A stretch of DNA of 64,000 nt from Ulva prolifera. Taxonomy: Eukaryota; Chlorophyta; Ulvophyceae; Ulvales; Ulvaceae. The DNA is taken from contig CM041198.1 in NCBI GenBank assembly GCA_023078555.1, forward strand, positions 1,476,800 through 1,540,799, written 5' to 3'. Under the pieces are notes generated by a model. That model was not told where the DNA came from. It saw only the letters and a program-made list of their open reading frames with translations, and did no database searches. Numbering within the stretch: the first letter of the stretch is position 1; every line of letters starts with the position of its first letter. This document shows, in pieces, positions 20,231 to 32,445 of the stretch. A program made the translations under genes and the position numbers.

Positions 20231-22243
20231 GAGGCCTCAGGACAATGGTCAGCGGCGCCGGAGGCCTGTGTGGCGTACCAGCAGAGGTGAGAGGGGCAGC
20301 GTGAGGGGAGATGGTGGGGGGTGAAGATGCATGGGATGCCCCAGGGGGGAGCTCGCGCGCATGAGGCAAGGGCCCGCGCGTGAGGCAATGGCCCGTCGGG
20401 CCGGGCTAGCGCTGCTGCGCGGGCTGGTGCCATGGACCCATGCATGTGCAGGTAGTTCGGCAGGCAGGCAGGACTGTGTAGCTGATCTTCAATGTAGCTT
20501 TGAACCGGGGGCTGGTATCTTGACGTACTCCTAAATTCTCATTTGAAGGGCAATCCTGCTGGCTGTGTATCACCCTGCCGCGTGCCCTTTCAGCAACACG
20601 TCCCTACATGGCCTCAACGCTGCAACGCTGACGTTGAGGTTGACACCACCACAAGAGCCTGTGTGCACATAAACTTGCCAGCGAGGCTGCGGCAGAGCTG
20701 GATGCCTGCGAGCACCGAAGCGCAGCAAGGCGTCTAGCACGGGGTCGTCGCCAAATGGCGCAGGGGGGAGGTGTTATGTGGCAGATGCTGGCTGCATGCA
20801 TGCATGCATGTGTATGGTCGGGGGGCGCGTACATCTGGCAATGAGCCGGATGCCTTGCACCAGAGCGTGACATGCAACCCTGTTAAATAGGTGTAGGGAA
20901 GTTCGTGAGCTATATGCAGTATTGAGTGCCGTGGTCCTACCTAGGCAGGTGCCTCCGGAGGCCCGCCCTTGGCCTTGTGACACACCAAGAGAATCTAACC
21001 AAACAATATAGTTTATAAAGCCATGCCGCGAAAGACCAGATAGCACAACCGACCAGCTACCGGCGGGCAGAGAAAGGGCAGGGCCTCCCCGGCACACACC
21101 AAATTTGCTTTTAAAAGCTCTCCTATCCCACACCTGTCCCAAAGCCGCTGCCACACAGCACTTCGCAGACCTCGTTTTGGCATGCTGCTGCAGCTGCTGA
21201 GAGTGGATATAGTGTCATGGGTGCAGATTTGTACGGGCAGTACTGGTGGAGCATGCACTGAAGTTGGTGACGGAAGCGGTGCTGCAGCGGCCGCAGTGTG
21301 TTGGCACTCAATCTGCTGCCAAGCACTTCCTGAGCGCGATCTGGAGCTGCCATGCTACCGACAGGACTCTGTTGTTTCACTGCAGCATCGATCACTTCGA
21401 TTCCTGCGACGTGCAAGTGTCCAGTGGTAGAGCGGTCTTATCACTGGACTGCCACAACACTTCGAGCGAATAGTGCATGTAGCGTTGCAGCATCAGGTCA
21501 TACGTGCTATTTGGCTGCGTGGCTCATGCTGCCCAATGTCAAGCCGACAATGGTCCACCAACACTGTGAAATACCTGAGTGACGTGAACAGGTAGCAGAC
21601 TTGAATGAGTTGCAGTATGTTTATGTTGTCATGTGTCCATTTCTTTCTGCGAATATGTGGCTTGGTAGATGTGTCCAGAACAGCTCATGTCGCACAACAT
21701 GCTTCCAGAATTTCAACTCAACAGCAAACTGAACGGCAAGTCGCTATCTGGCAGATGCCGGTTATGTTGTCTCCCAAAGTACATGGTGCCACCTTGCTGT
21801 CTCACGTTTGTGGGGCCAGATGCACAGCACTGAATCAGGAATACTGTCCCTGTGTAGAGATCAAACAAGGGTGTTACAGTACATGTACAATAAGCCCACC
21901 CCCACGAAAAGTGACACTCTGTCGCGGATCTGCCTCCCACTAAACCACAGTCATGCCAACAACACTATCCTATACACTCCTGCACACATCGAGGCACGCT
22001 GGCCGCCGTACGCTACACAGCTGCAGCTTTCAGCTCAAGTTGCCACACAACGAGGTACACTGCGGCTCCCACATCTCCACTACGTCAAATGACAGACAAA
22101 ATTGCTGGAAGTGCCCCATGAAGGGTTATAGCTAGTGCTGGTGTGTGGCATATCCTGGTGTATGTACAGGTAGGTGCCGCCCCGCCCAGGCAGTCTGCGA
22201 CCTGCCTGCTGCCAACGATCGCAGCCCTCGTGGCGCGTGCGCC
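20231..22243. other. Intergenic sequence and 3' flank of A4
   Basis: 20.23-21.75 kb has no recognisable gene. It contains CATGCATGCATGCATG (about 20796) and an imperfect hairpin at about 21418-21448 (GTCCAGTG...CACTGGAC) related to 24576-24620. 21.76-22.24 kb is the A downstream flank, almost identical to 9.89-10.38 kb. Confidence 0.45.
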
Positions 22244-23826
22244 TTACGGTGTGTGGTCAGCAGCCTGCTGCATGCCAGCACAGGGAATGTCAGCTTCCGC
22301 AATGGACATGCGATGCAGGTTGAGCATGCATACATATATACTCGTACAGAAGACGTTGGAGGTTTGAGAATGAATTCCGAGAACCGACAGCATGCACGGC
22401 CTCTGCCATTTGTACCTACATACTTGTACAGAAGGAGACGTGCAGGCGACAAAACAGACACCAGTCACCTTGTGCCACAACACAACGGCGTGAGGCAAGA
22501 GATGATGAGAAATTGCAGGGCAGAAGCGTACGCCCTCGGCGGTGGAGCCACCGGTGGAGCCGGAGGCATCACCGAAGGAGAAATCATCGCGCTCGCAGCC
22601 CTCGATGACGCCGAATGTGCCGCTGGTCTCGGCGACGATGCGGGTGGCGACCTCGCTGGAGAAGCAGTCGCCGTCCAGGAACGCCTCGGCGATGGCCGTG
22701 GTCCAGACGGTGGCGTACGCGAGCGCAGAGCAGTCTGCGTAGGCGCGGGAGAATGAGGAAGCATCGCCCTCGGAGCACGCGGTCACCTCTGCGCGGGCAA
22801 AGGCGTCCGCCATGAGGGTGATGAAGGTGGATGCTGAGCCGACGGACAGCGCCTGGGACTTGGCGAGGCAGTCGCACTCCTCCGCAGAGGCGGCCACGGC
22901 GGTCGCGTGCGCCTCAGCCGTGGCAGAAGCCCACGCCTCAGCCAAGGCAGATGCGGAGGAGCAACCAAAGGCCTTGCCTGTGGATACGCAGGAGGCCTGG
23001 GTTTCCACGATGGCGCGGGCAAAGGCCTGGGCAGAGTCGGCAGCCGATGCTACCACTGACGCCGCAGAGATTTCCTCGAGATCATCGCGGCAGAACTCGG
23101 TAAACACGACGGCAATGGTATTAGCGTGGGCATCACGCATGGCTGAGAACGACTGGGCACTGGCCTGTGCGGTACACTCTACCCGAGATACTGTGGTGGA
23201 CTCGAACCCAGAGGTCGAGCCCCCCTCATTGCCTTCGTCTCCCTCATTCCCCTCATTGCCCTCATCGCCCTCGTTGCCCTCGTTGCCTTCATTGCCTTCC
23301 TCATCCGGCACAGCGCCCTCGTCACCCTCATCGCCCTCATCGCCTTCGTTGCCCTCATCGCCTTCGTCGCCTTCGTTGCCCTCGTCGCCACGATCAATGC
23401 TTCCCACGATTCCATCAACCCCCTCGTTGCCCTCGTCGCCCTCGTCTCCGTTCTTGTCGCCTTCGACCGGGGTCTTGGTGAGCAGGCCGCGGCTGGGCAG
23501 GGAGGAGGTGGCCAGGGCGGCGCTGGAGGGCTCGGGGGCCATCACAGCTCCGGCCATCATCAGGCCAAGTGTAGCTGCTGCGTAGATCCTGAGCACAGCA
23601 GCAACGTCAGTGCAACCAATCATTACAGCAAGAGCGGCATTGCGACTGTTGTGCAAGCAATGGTGAAAGTTCAGTCCCACAAGAACTGTCAGGACCTCTT
23701 TCAAGAATCCTTGGCAGGGGATCCGGATGTCTGCTGAACAAGAAGGTTCAGCTGTAAGGCATGGTGTGAAGGCATGACCAGCAGAAATGCAAAGCTTGGG
23801 GTTATGCTGAACTCGGGCTCGCACAT
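22244..23826 (-). CDS. A4: secreted acidic-repeat / 10-Cys Ala-rich family protein
   Basis: Function is unknown. Inferred exons are leader ending at 23825 (AT at 23826-23825), intron 1 at 23589-23824, exon 2 at 22532-23588, intron 2 at 22268-22531, and last exon 22244-22267 encoding QAADHTP and stop. The predicted length is about 360 residues. As in A3, exon 2 starts G-ATC-TAC, so only the split ATG gives the full signal peptide. The triplet region carries AVPDEEG where A3 has TMPDADG, and a few triplets differ. The Cys domain is almost identical to A3. Neither intron has a stop in this frame, so one frame is open from 24133 through both introns to the real stop at 22244. Intron retention would therefore still give an in-frame product. 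Confidence 0.75.
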
Positions 23827-23907
23827 GATGTCGGTGCGTGTTCTTCAGGAGAGATCTGCAATTACATTCGGCGGAGCAGGTTGTTGAAGAAGCCTGCCAC
23901 CGCTTAG

Positions 23908-23915
23908 CTTTTATA
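23908..23915 (-). promoter_or_regulatory. TATA box of A4
   Basis: The minus strand reads ATATAAAAGCTAAGCGG, identical to A3 with the same spacing to AT^G. Confidence 0.75.
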
Positions 23916-25069
23916 TTGTCCACTGGCCATTGCCTGGTCTCTGGCCAGGCAATGCGTTGGCGTTGATGGCCACGACACAGGACAGCACCCCGATACATCA
24001 GCCTCGTTGACATCATCTCTAGCATGAGATGGCTGACTGGGCTTTGAGCTCGCGGAGCGTGGGCTGTGGAACCTGCTGCCATCGAAAGGTCATGCAGCGA
24101 TTTGCCTGAAACACACTCAATCGAGCGCCACAACGCGCAGCAAACAGTATAACTAATTATTTATAATGTTCAGGGGAAGCACTGTGGCGTGGCTGCTTCA
24201 TCATTTACCGTGCACCGTTTTGTTTGATGCGGGCTCGGGACACAGGCCCGCGACGACAAGTATAGCTCTCGCATTGAATTTGGTTGCACACACGCCTACA
24301 TCTTTGCATTATGCAGGCACTGAAACAAGCTGCCAGCTGTATCCATGCTCTCAAAACTGCCAGCTGTACATATACGTATCTCGTTGACCCTTCGCCATTC
24401 CTCACGGCTGATCGCACAGGGAGCTCTGAACAAATGCACGTGACAGCCCACACGCTTACAAATTCAGCATGCATTCGCGAAGCAAAATGCGATATGCCCT
24501 GCTATGTTGTGCATCAACATGTTTCTGCTAAGCCGTGTTTCAGACCTGCTGTAGATGTGACCGGGCGTGACCTGCTGTGGCAATCCAGTGGTATAGCGGC
24601 CATATCACTGGATTGCCACACCTGCTCTAAGGGACTGATGTGCTCACAAATTGCACTCACCAAACAATCTACATCCCCCCCCCCCCCCCCCAGCATGACC
24701 TAATGGCGCTGCCGCCCAATACTGCTGCTAGGCGACTCAACACTGTTCAACAAGAAACCTTTGATAACAAGTAGACTCACTGCATGTTTCATTACGACAC
24801 CGGTTCCGGTTCCTATCCGTAGCACCGGTTCCCTAGCACCCATGCTCCATCTGTGGCAAGGGCATAAACAGTGACACAGGTACGACCGAGGCCCCACCCC
24901 TTCATCCCCAACCCACTCCGTGCGGCAATAGCAAGCTAGCCAACACACCTACACACCTACATGCAAGCCAACAAATCATGATTACCATCTGCGGTGGGTG
25001 GAGTACATGTGCACGTTCCATGCACTGTGTCCACGTGACACGAAACAGGAACCTCTTAAATTTGAACCT
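23916..25069. other. Upstream flank of A4
   Basis: 24.02-24.07 kb holds the conserved A upstream block. The rest duplicates 12.34-13.26 kb. A 17-nt poly-C tract lies at 24675-24691. No gene is supported. Confidence 0.5.
24576..24620. repeat. 45-nt imperfect hairpin
   Basis: TGTGGCAATCCAGTG at the left pairs with CACTGGATTGCCACA at the right around a GTATAGCGGCCATAT centre. The A3 flank at the equivalent place (about 12740-12770) lacks it. A relative occurs at 21418-21448. Confidence 0.8.
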
Positions 25070-25217
25070 CTTGGGCCGGGGCGCCTGGCGGCAATTTGGT
25101 TCTGCTGAACCACCGAATGTCAAAAAAGATATGGCTATGCGATCATGCTTAGATCCATACCGAGACAGGAATTTAGTTCAACCAGAACCAAATTGCCGCC
25201 AGGCACCCCGGCCCAAG
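25070..25217. repeat. Foldback: 35-bp inverted arms, 78-bp spacer
   Basis: CTTGGGCCGGGGCGCCTGGC...TTCTG at 25070-25104 is repeated inverted at 25183-25217 with one mismatch. Additional complementarity (GAACC against GGTTC-like bases) lies next to the arms. It could be a small foldback element or another local inverted duplication. No clear target duplication is visible. Confidence 0.8.
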
Positions 25218-25540
25218 TTGTGAGTCACCCCTCGCTTCCGCCATCGGCGACACGGCCAAAGGCAGACACCCGCGCACGATTGGTTGCACCCAGGTCTTCT
25301 GTGAGGAGGGAATATATATGCTTTATGCTTGACCACTGACTGACACCGCACAGTACACGTGGCATGCCTCACATCTGACACGCACAGCGCGCTGCCCGCT
25401 GTGACCAATGCCTGCACATGTGGTGCACCATGGGCCTTCGCATGGCTGCTGCCCAGCATGCATGTAAGCATCGACAGGCACGCAAGGGGGGCTCGTTGAC
25501 AAGCCCCTCCAGCTACACGTAGCACGCCGCAGGGCAGGGA

Positions 25541-25542
<2 letters not shown>

Positions 25543-25574
<32 letters not shown>

Positions 25575-25642
25575 TGTTTTCCCTGCATGCAGGGGGTACA
25601 TCCCCCTGTGTTCCAGAGGGCCTGCGCAGGCCCTCTGGAACA
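25543..25642. repeat. Poly-G tract and perfect palindrome
   Basis: There are 31 G at 25543-25573. A CAGGGGG...CCCCCTG stem lies at 25590-25608. A perfect 34-nt palindrome at 25609-25642 has half-site TGTTCCAGAGGGCCTGC. Confidence 0.9.
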
Positions 25643-25996
25643 TATGGATACCTGAGAAAGCCCGCCGGGGAAGTCACATGGGAGAGGACAGTTTGAGCCT
25701 CCAGAGGTGGCCACCCCAACATTCTCCTTGCCACTGGAACCGACAACCAGGGATTTTGTCTCCCGGAGACCGACTGTGGCCGAAAGGCGCATCCCTGTAT
25801 TTTTATGTAGCAGGCATTGATGACATGGTATCGGCTGGTAATTATTCATAAAAGGGCTTTTGAATTTAGCAAACACTTGCATAGAGGGCGCCCGACATCG
25901 GTGTTGGTGGCCATGTTGCGGAGTCATTGATGATCTCCTGGCTTCGTTATAGCCTATAGGGGCGATAACAGCGCTGCCAGTATGCCGTTTCGTTCA
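25643..25996. other. Flank, no supported gene
   Basis: It is a diverged relative of 4.23-4.38 kb (GTCACATGGGAGAGG against GACACATGGGAGAGG). A minus-strand frame is open here but amino-acid similarity to the 4.2-kb copy is weak. Confidence 0.4.
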
Positions 25997-26007
25997 GGGT
26001 GTATGTA

Positions 26008-26760
26008 GTTACAAAGGACAGAGGCTGGGCAGCGAGCTGTTGCCAGGAATACACACGCAAATCCACTCACGCAGTCATCATGATGGCACTAGGTCGGGCA
26101 CGAGCACGTACCACAGCTCGGCCGGTGATGCCAGCCAAAGATTGAAGCCCCGCACGGAGCACAAGAGCATTTCCCTTGCACAACGCCACACTCAACCGGC
26201 GCAGAGCATTTGTCACAAAGCACGGTTCACCTGACCACACCGACACGCAACCTCCGCCAGCCGATTCAAGTGATTCATGGCAGGCCGTCCCAAGCGACCA
26301 TGCGTCTCATGCGATAACGGCTTAAAACTATACGCATCAGGGTCGTACAAACGATAAGCAGTGCGTTTCTGCACGTCCCGCGTCTCCGCAGCACCCCCGT
26401 CCTCTCGGGCTGCACGGCCGCAATAGGAATCAGCACAGGGGTTCACAACCGCCACATCTCCTATGCACAAAGCATCACCCGGCGGCATAAACATGATGTC
26501 CCCCAATTTCTCCTAGGCCACTGCCCTGAACACCCGCTCCAGCGCCGTCGCCTGCGCGGCAGTGGCCTGCTCCCCAAGCCCCGCCGGATCCTGGCCACCC
26601 AGCGGCGGTGCCGCCGCCAGGGCCACAGCTTGCGCCACGTCTGGCGCATGGCGCCCCATCTGGGCGCTGTGTCCGGCATCGGCGTCGGCGGCCGGAGCAG
26701 TCGCAGGTGCCGGCGCCGTGTCCGCACGCGACCGGCGGCGGCGTCGGGGATGCAGGCTCG
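26008..26760 (-). mobile_element. LINE-like insertion with C-terminal ORF
   Basis: It is flanked by GGGTGTATGTA at 25997-26007 and 26761-26771. On the minus strand 26500-26213 encodes GDIMFMPPGDALCIGDVAVV, NPCADSY, RTAYRLYDPDAYSFKPLSHE, and THGRLGRPAMNHLNRLAEVA, then a stop in the window frame. The DVAVVNP...K..Y...F.PLS.ETHGR.G order matches the L1/L2 C-terminus (DVCVTHP...KREKYG...FTLVPLSRETYGR), so this is a diverged member. The 3' tail is CTGTCCTTTGTAAC. Upstream (26.5-26.76 kb) is a Pro/Ala-rich stretch in another frame. Confidence 0.7.
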
Positions 26761-26771
26761 GGGTGTATGTA

Positions 26772-29025
26772 TGTATGATTACAAAGCCGTATCCATTTGG
26801 ACATTGACAACTCCGATATCCGGGACCGAAAGAGGCATCCAAGCAACATGCTGCCGGAAACTCTTACTTGCGCCGCAGAATGCAACAACGTTCATGTACA
26901 CGCGCTAACTCAGCGAGAGGGGACGGGCGAATTGTAATACCCGGTACCCCATCAGCATCACCACCAATACCATCAACACCGACAGTAAGGACAACTGCTA
27001 CATCAGACCACGAAAAACCAGAGGCACTGTCATAAGGACCTGGCCGTGCGAGCAACTGGGCATGCCGCACCAAAACCGCAACGGCGGAGATATGCCGATC
27101 ACGATGTGCCACTGGGACAGGTGGCAGCACTGCCCCGATGGGTGCACGTGCGATGTAGGCTGTGAAGACATCAGCAGCACCTGAGTATTCCATATGCTTT
27201 TCACTACGATGCCTGCACAAGAAAGGAGACAGACCAGAACGAGCAGACATAAGCACACGCACAATTGCAAGACCGGGCTCAACAGAGTCCATAAACGGGG
27301 CTAGTGACCCTAGTTTGCATGTTATATACTACGCAACCACTCTCCAGCGACCTTATTGTCGCGACCACGCTTCTCAAATCGTTGTTCAAGGTATGCCCAC
27401 CACATGACAGCCACGACCTTCTCACGGGTAAGATTTGAGTATGTGATTGTGAGAGGGCTGTGTTTGGACGGCTGATCATCGAGCCGAGACGTTTGGACAG
27501 CCGGGGTGGCCCACGTCGGCGGCGATGCTCAGGCTCGGGTGGAGCCTGCAAGGCAAGTCTGATGTGTGCATATCGTTTCAGTTCTGCCGCAATTACCGTG
27601 TGAGTGTGAGAATTGATTACGTGTTACGTTCTGAATGTGTGGCTCACCCAAGTTGCTCACCAACGGGTGAGTGAGCCCCTTGCAGCCGCTGTGTGCAGTC
27701 GTCAGCTGGCACAGATCTGGATGATCATCGATCGCTCTGCAACGCAACGAATGGTGCATGCACGTGCCCTGCCCTCCCGAGTCTCGAGTCACATGCAGTC
27801 CGAGAAGCCATGCCTTGCAATTGCTTGTTGTGCGGGTGGATTTGTATGGTTGATGCTCAGGTAAGGTGGAATGTTTCTGCAGCTGTGGTGGAGTCTGTGG
27901 ACCCTGCTCTGCTGGCTGCACATGGGATATGAATACCTCCTCTGGTTTGTCCATGCAACATGACTTGTTGAAAAGAGACAGACTCGTATGCTATGCTTGT
28001 CTGCACACGTTTCATCTTCTGTACATGTACCGTGAGCTTCATGCCAAGCATTGTTTCATTCACGAGCATGGGAATCAGGTGGGGTCACGAGATCCACTTG
28101 CAATCATCGATGTACATTCACGTGATGAACCGATGCAGGGTGCAAGCAGGCCTTGACCGAGTTGCAGCATGATGTGTGCACTCGAGGCAGGTCTTCGCAT
28201 CTCGCAGCTAGTATCACAGGGCCGCTGGGTCGAGCCAGTGTCAAGCTGCGGTGTTCTCCAAGCAATGGTAAATTTAAAGCGCAGACGCCGTGCACGCAAC
28301 GAAGCATGCGTAAGTGGATGATTCCGGATATGCTCTGCATGTACGCAGTGCTTCGGCGCTGCTCACTGCATGTAGTGCTGGGCCAGAACCTGTGCCGGCC
28401 CGCGTTGCATGTTCGCTGCGGCTGTGCGGAATGGCGGAGGCACAACGTGATGGCTGATACGAGTTGCACAAACACATGATCGTTGCTGTCCGTGTAATGC
28501 CTCTATGGATCATGTTTATACACATATATTGTATTCATAGTGTCATTACAGGTGGATGAGATGCGACTATGACTTCTTTCTCGCAGCTACCACAAGCACG
28601 TTGATGGAACATGATCACGAAATCAGGCGAGATAGAATGCATCCATATAAGCGTCGCCAATTATTTAGCCGATGGGTCAGCTGGCTCTGTTGTGCCTCGT
28701 GCATGTACCGCTGAGCAGCTCAGGCCACCACTACATCGATATCGCAGCTGAAGGCCATGGTCGACCCGCCCCCTGCATGCTTGACACATCCTCGCAAACG
28801 CTGGAAATATGTGATTTAGACGAGGCTGATGTAACGAGGCGATGATGTCCGACCAGAACCACTGTTCTGGGACTACACCAGAGCAGATGATCGCTGCTGG
28901 CGCCTGCAGCCTGGAGCGTAAAGCCAAGGGCATGGCACATCTGTGGCATCACGCTCAGCACTGCCAAGAACGTCAGTGCTACAGCAGACTGCCGTCTCCC
29001 TCCAAACCATTCACGTTGAACACAA
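26772..29025. other. Intergenic and upstream region of B2
   Basis: A 142-codon minus-strand frame at 26864-27292 (contains DVAVVLTVGVDGIGGDADGV) has no copy elsewhere in the window and is not recognisable. 27.6-28.55 kb duplicates 4.65-5.1, 5.55-5.78 and 13.6-14.85 kb. 28.6-29.0 kb duplicates 15.0-15.47 kb. The empty site for the S insertion at 14957 lies at about 28588. Confidence 0.45.
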
Positions 29026-30755
29026 GTGCGAGTCATTGAGTGGTCACCTGTACTGAGTCCCACTGATGAAGCTCTGTGCAAGACTGTTGTTTTGGAGGAT
29101 ATTCTTTTGCTGTGTGTGTCTATGCCCGTTCACTCTGCTGTAACACTGATGGAATTCCTGGATGATGGGCCAGTGATCCTGCCAGCTTCAGGCCTTCAAT
29201 TGCACGGACCTTCAACGACCCAGTACTCTTTAATCTTTACATTTCATTTGGGATTACTTTCTCTGCAGATTCTGGCTTCGATTCTGCATGCCTGCAGTGT
29301 CGTTTCTTACTGCATACTGGTTCTAGCTTGCCAGACTGATGCACGTGACACTGCGGACGTACAACAAGGCCATCGTCCGTTTGGAGCACGGTGCTCATAT
29401 GAATCAGCCATCCAATCTGTACCATCAATTGCAGGATGTACGCAGAAGCCGCAGTTGGTCTGATGATGGCCGGAGCCGCGATGGCCCCGGAGCCCTCCAG
29501 CGCCGCCCTGGCCACCTCCTCCCAGCCCGGCCGTGGCGTCCTCTCCAAGACCACCGACGCCAGCAAGAATAACGGCGATGAGGGCAACGAGGGCAACGAG
29601 GGGCTCGATGCCTTCATAGCCACACGCGGCAATGAGGGTGATGTGGGCAACGAAGGCGATGAGGGGAATGAGGGTGATGAGGGCGATGAGGGCGACGAGG
29701 GTGATCAGGGCAACGAGGGCGATGAGGGCAATGAAGGTAACGAGGGTGATGAGGGCAACGAAGGCGATGAAGGCGGCTCTGAGTCCCCAACCCCGCCCCG
29801 GGTGGAGTGCGTCAGCCAGGCCAGTGCCGAGTCATTCTCTGCAATGAGTGATGCCCACGCTGCCGTCATCGCCACCGTGTTCACCGAATTCTGCCACAAC
29901 GACCTTGAAGACACGTCCGCAGCGGCGGTCAGCGCTGCTGCCTCGGACTCCGCACTTGCCCTTGCCCGTGCCATCGCCTCCACCCAGGTTTCATGCGTAT
30001 CCACTGGCAATGCGTTCGGTTGTGCTTCCGCGACCGCCCTGGCTGAGGCGTGGGCTTCTGCCACGGCCGGGGCGCACGCGACCGCCGTGGCCGCCTCTGC
30101 GGAGCAGTGCGAGTGCCTCGCCCAGTCCCAGGCGCTATCCGTCGGATCAGCATCCACCTTCATTACTCTCGCAGCGGACGCCTTTGCCCGCGCAGAGGTG
30201 ATTGCGTGCTCTGAGGGCGATGCCGCCTCGTTCGCCAGCGAATACATAGACTGCTCGGCGCTCGCGTACGCCAGCGTGTGGACTGCGGCCATCGCCGAGG
30301 TGTTCCTGGAGGGCGAATGCTTCTCCAGCGAGGTCGCCACCCGCATCCTCGCCGAGATCAGCGGCATATTCAGCATCATCGAGCGCTGCGACCGCTACGA
30401 CTTCTTGTACGGGGACATGTATGACCCCACCGATGGCTCCACTGCTGAGGGTGTACGCTCCTCTGAACACTGGCTGCCTGTTTGTCGTGATCACAGCAGT
30501 CAAAAGCTTGCCTCAAGCTGTCGATACATTGACCGGCGGTGCCTGAAAGCTTCCCGTTCCATCTGCGTCGGGCCATAGGTCGTTTTTAACATCATGGTCC
30601 ATGTTCTTGACCATAAGGTTCTCGTGGGCCACCTGGGTCGTTGCACCAGTGCTTTCACACACATGCTTCCAGCTCTTTCCTCCACTCCATCTTGCTGACG
30701 CCGGGCTCCCATTGTGCAGCAGGCCGCTGACCACATCCAGGACATGCCGCAATAG
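29026..30755 (+). CDS. B2: secreted acidic-repeat / 10-Cys Ala-rich family protein
   Basis: Function is unknown. Exon 2 is 29435-30452 (acceptor ATTGCAG, start ATG 29436), intron 2 is 30453-30719 (donor GTACGC, branch TTGCTGACGC, acceptor TGTGCAG), and the last exon 30720-30755 encodes QAADHIQDMPQ and stop, longer than elsewhere because TAG has become CAG. The best intron-1 donor is GTGCGAG at 29026, but it is preceded by CAA instead of CAT, so only the exon-2 ATG can start translation (about 350 residues). The order is signal peptide MYAEAAVGLMMAGAAMAPE, triplet block, LDAFIATRG, a long (D/N)EG block, and the ten-cysteine domain. No clear TATA box is seen at the expected place, and its upstream region matches psiB1 and not the other B copies. 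Confidence 0.7.
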
Positions 30756-31689
30756 ATGTGCACGCATGCACGCTTCCTCCTTTGCTCAAGGGAGGACGAT
30801 CGAAGCACAAGCGTTGCTAAAGGCTCGGCTGTGTCTCCTGTTCTCGGCCCCTAGTGACTGATATTGGGAATGCTGTTCCCCGGCTGCGTGCGTGGGGAAT
30901 CTGCCGTTGCCGGTGTTCACCTACATGGGTGGCCGCCATTGCTGAGGCAGTCGTACAGTTTGCCGGACCGATCGGTGCTGGTTTATTGCAGGCGTGACAG
31001 CTGGAGTCATAGTCATAGTGTACAATATGAGTGCTGTTGGCCGTAGATCACACACAGATAACATCATATAGGCAGGTCTTGGTCTTCCCATCCCGCAGAC
31101 AGCTCTGGAGGCAGGGCACCGGTGGCGTTGGTGCCTGCCTGTGTAAACATGTATTCAGAACACTCCCATTAGAGTATGATTGGGGGATTCGAACCTGGTT
31201 GTGCTCTATGGTATCGTCGTGCTTGCTGTTGATACTACAACTGTGACTGGCGTGCCATGGCATCAATGCATGATGTCTAATCGACCTGGAGCAGGTGCGG
31301 TGTCACGGTTTGGTTTAACAATTGCTGCACGCCGTATCGGCTTTCCTGTCTGGCCCTGGCGCAAAGCACATATGATCAGTCCAGCGTAGCTCTAGGCTAC
31401 AGCTAGGCGGGGTATCTCAAGGAAAACAGTTTCAACTTGCATGCCTTCATTCCGACGTCGCATCCTTCCTCGACATCTTCGTAATTCAAGTCAATATCAC
31501 TCGCACAGCAACAGCAGCAATTGGCAGTCAAGTCACATGCATGTGTGGTGTCTGCGATGCACGCACACTGCAGCAACTTGCTCTGAGCATGCTCTGTGAG
31601 CTGCTGGGACCCGGCCACACATGCTCGGCCTGTTTCCTGTGCCGAACATCCTGATTACGCTCGTGAGGTGCTATATATGCGCAAAAACA
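30756..31689. other. 3' flank of B2
   Basis: The downstream unit is shared with other B copies (GGGTGGCCGCCATTG..., GAACACTCCCAT..., GGCGTGCCATGGCAT). It contains the empty-site homologue of the L1 insertion at 17785 (near 31538). No frame is conserved across copies. Confidence 0.5.
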
Positions 31690-32345
31690 CAGGCAGCAGC
31701 CGCAGCTGAGGCGGCACGGAACGGCACGGAACGGCGCCCGGGCCCGGCCGGACTGCAGGGCTGTGGCGCCCAGGCCCCCTTCTTTCCCCAAACGCAGCTG
31801 CCATTCAGCAGACTCACCACCGCAACGGCTTCTACAGAAACCGTGCCACCCGCAAGATCAAGCCAGCGCCGGCCCCGCCCATATGGCACAACTTGAATTA
31901 ATGACCCCAGGCAATGCAACCATCCACTGTCCTGCCTGAGGTCCATGCCACTCAGGCTGTATGGCGTTCAGCGGCAAGATGCTGGGTATGCGTGTGTGGG
32001 TGTTAGCGTGTGTGGGTGTAAGGGCGCATGGGTGCGAACACGCGCTGCAAGGTCAAAGTTGGGAAAGGCCAAGGAACAGAGCAGCATCTGAGCATCGCGG
32101 ATCCAGCAGCTCTGCACACGCAAGCCAGGCGTTGATTCCACACTAGTACTACGACTAACACTAGAATGCTCGAGCTTTTCGCGGCGTGCCTGCGGGAGCT
32201 GTGCAGTTTTTGGGGGGGCCCTCCCAGAAGACCGACCGCAGCCGGCGCCGCTAGCGCTAGCGCTACTGCTGCACCGGGGCACAACGTACCTTCTGGGCGC
32301 CGACTGGCGGGTGCCAGGGTCCCCGTGCGCCTGATGTGACAGCTC
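31690..32345. repeat. Dispersed repeat R3 (copy 2)
   Basis: It has the same ordered blocks as 19853-20230 with an extra insertion around 31970-32290. It directly abuts the truncated psiB3. Confidence 0.55.
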
Positions 32346-32445
32346 TCCTCTAGAGGGTGTACATGTGGCCTGAGCAGGAGAGGAACGGTGCGAGGTGATA
32401 TGTGCCTGCACATCGTCTCCAGAGGGCGTGAGTGTGACTCCGTGA

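Noticed and set aside
21418..21480. CCAGTGGTAGAGCG resembling a tRNA A box
   Set aside because: The anticodon arm cannot form. The sequence is better explained as an imperfect hairpin related to 24576-24620.
26864..27292. 142-codon minus-strand frame
   Set aside because: No recognisable motif, no copy elsewhere and no splice or promoter support. It may be an old element remnant.
31180..31200. GGTTCGAATCC-like box on the minus strand (tRNA B box)
   Set aside because: No A box or cloverleaf around it, and the paralogous flanks have diverged at this point.
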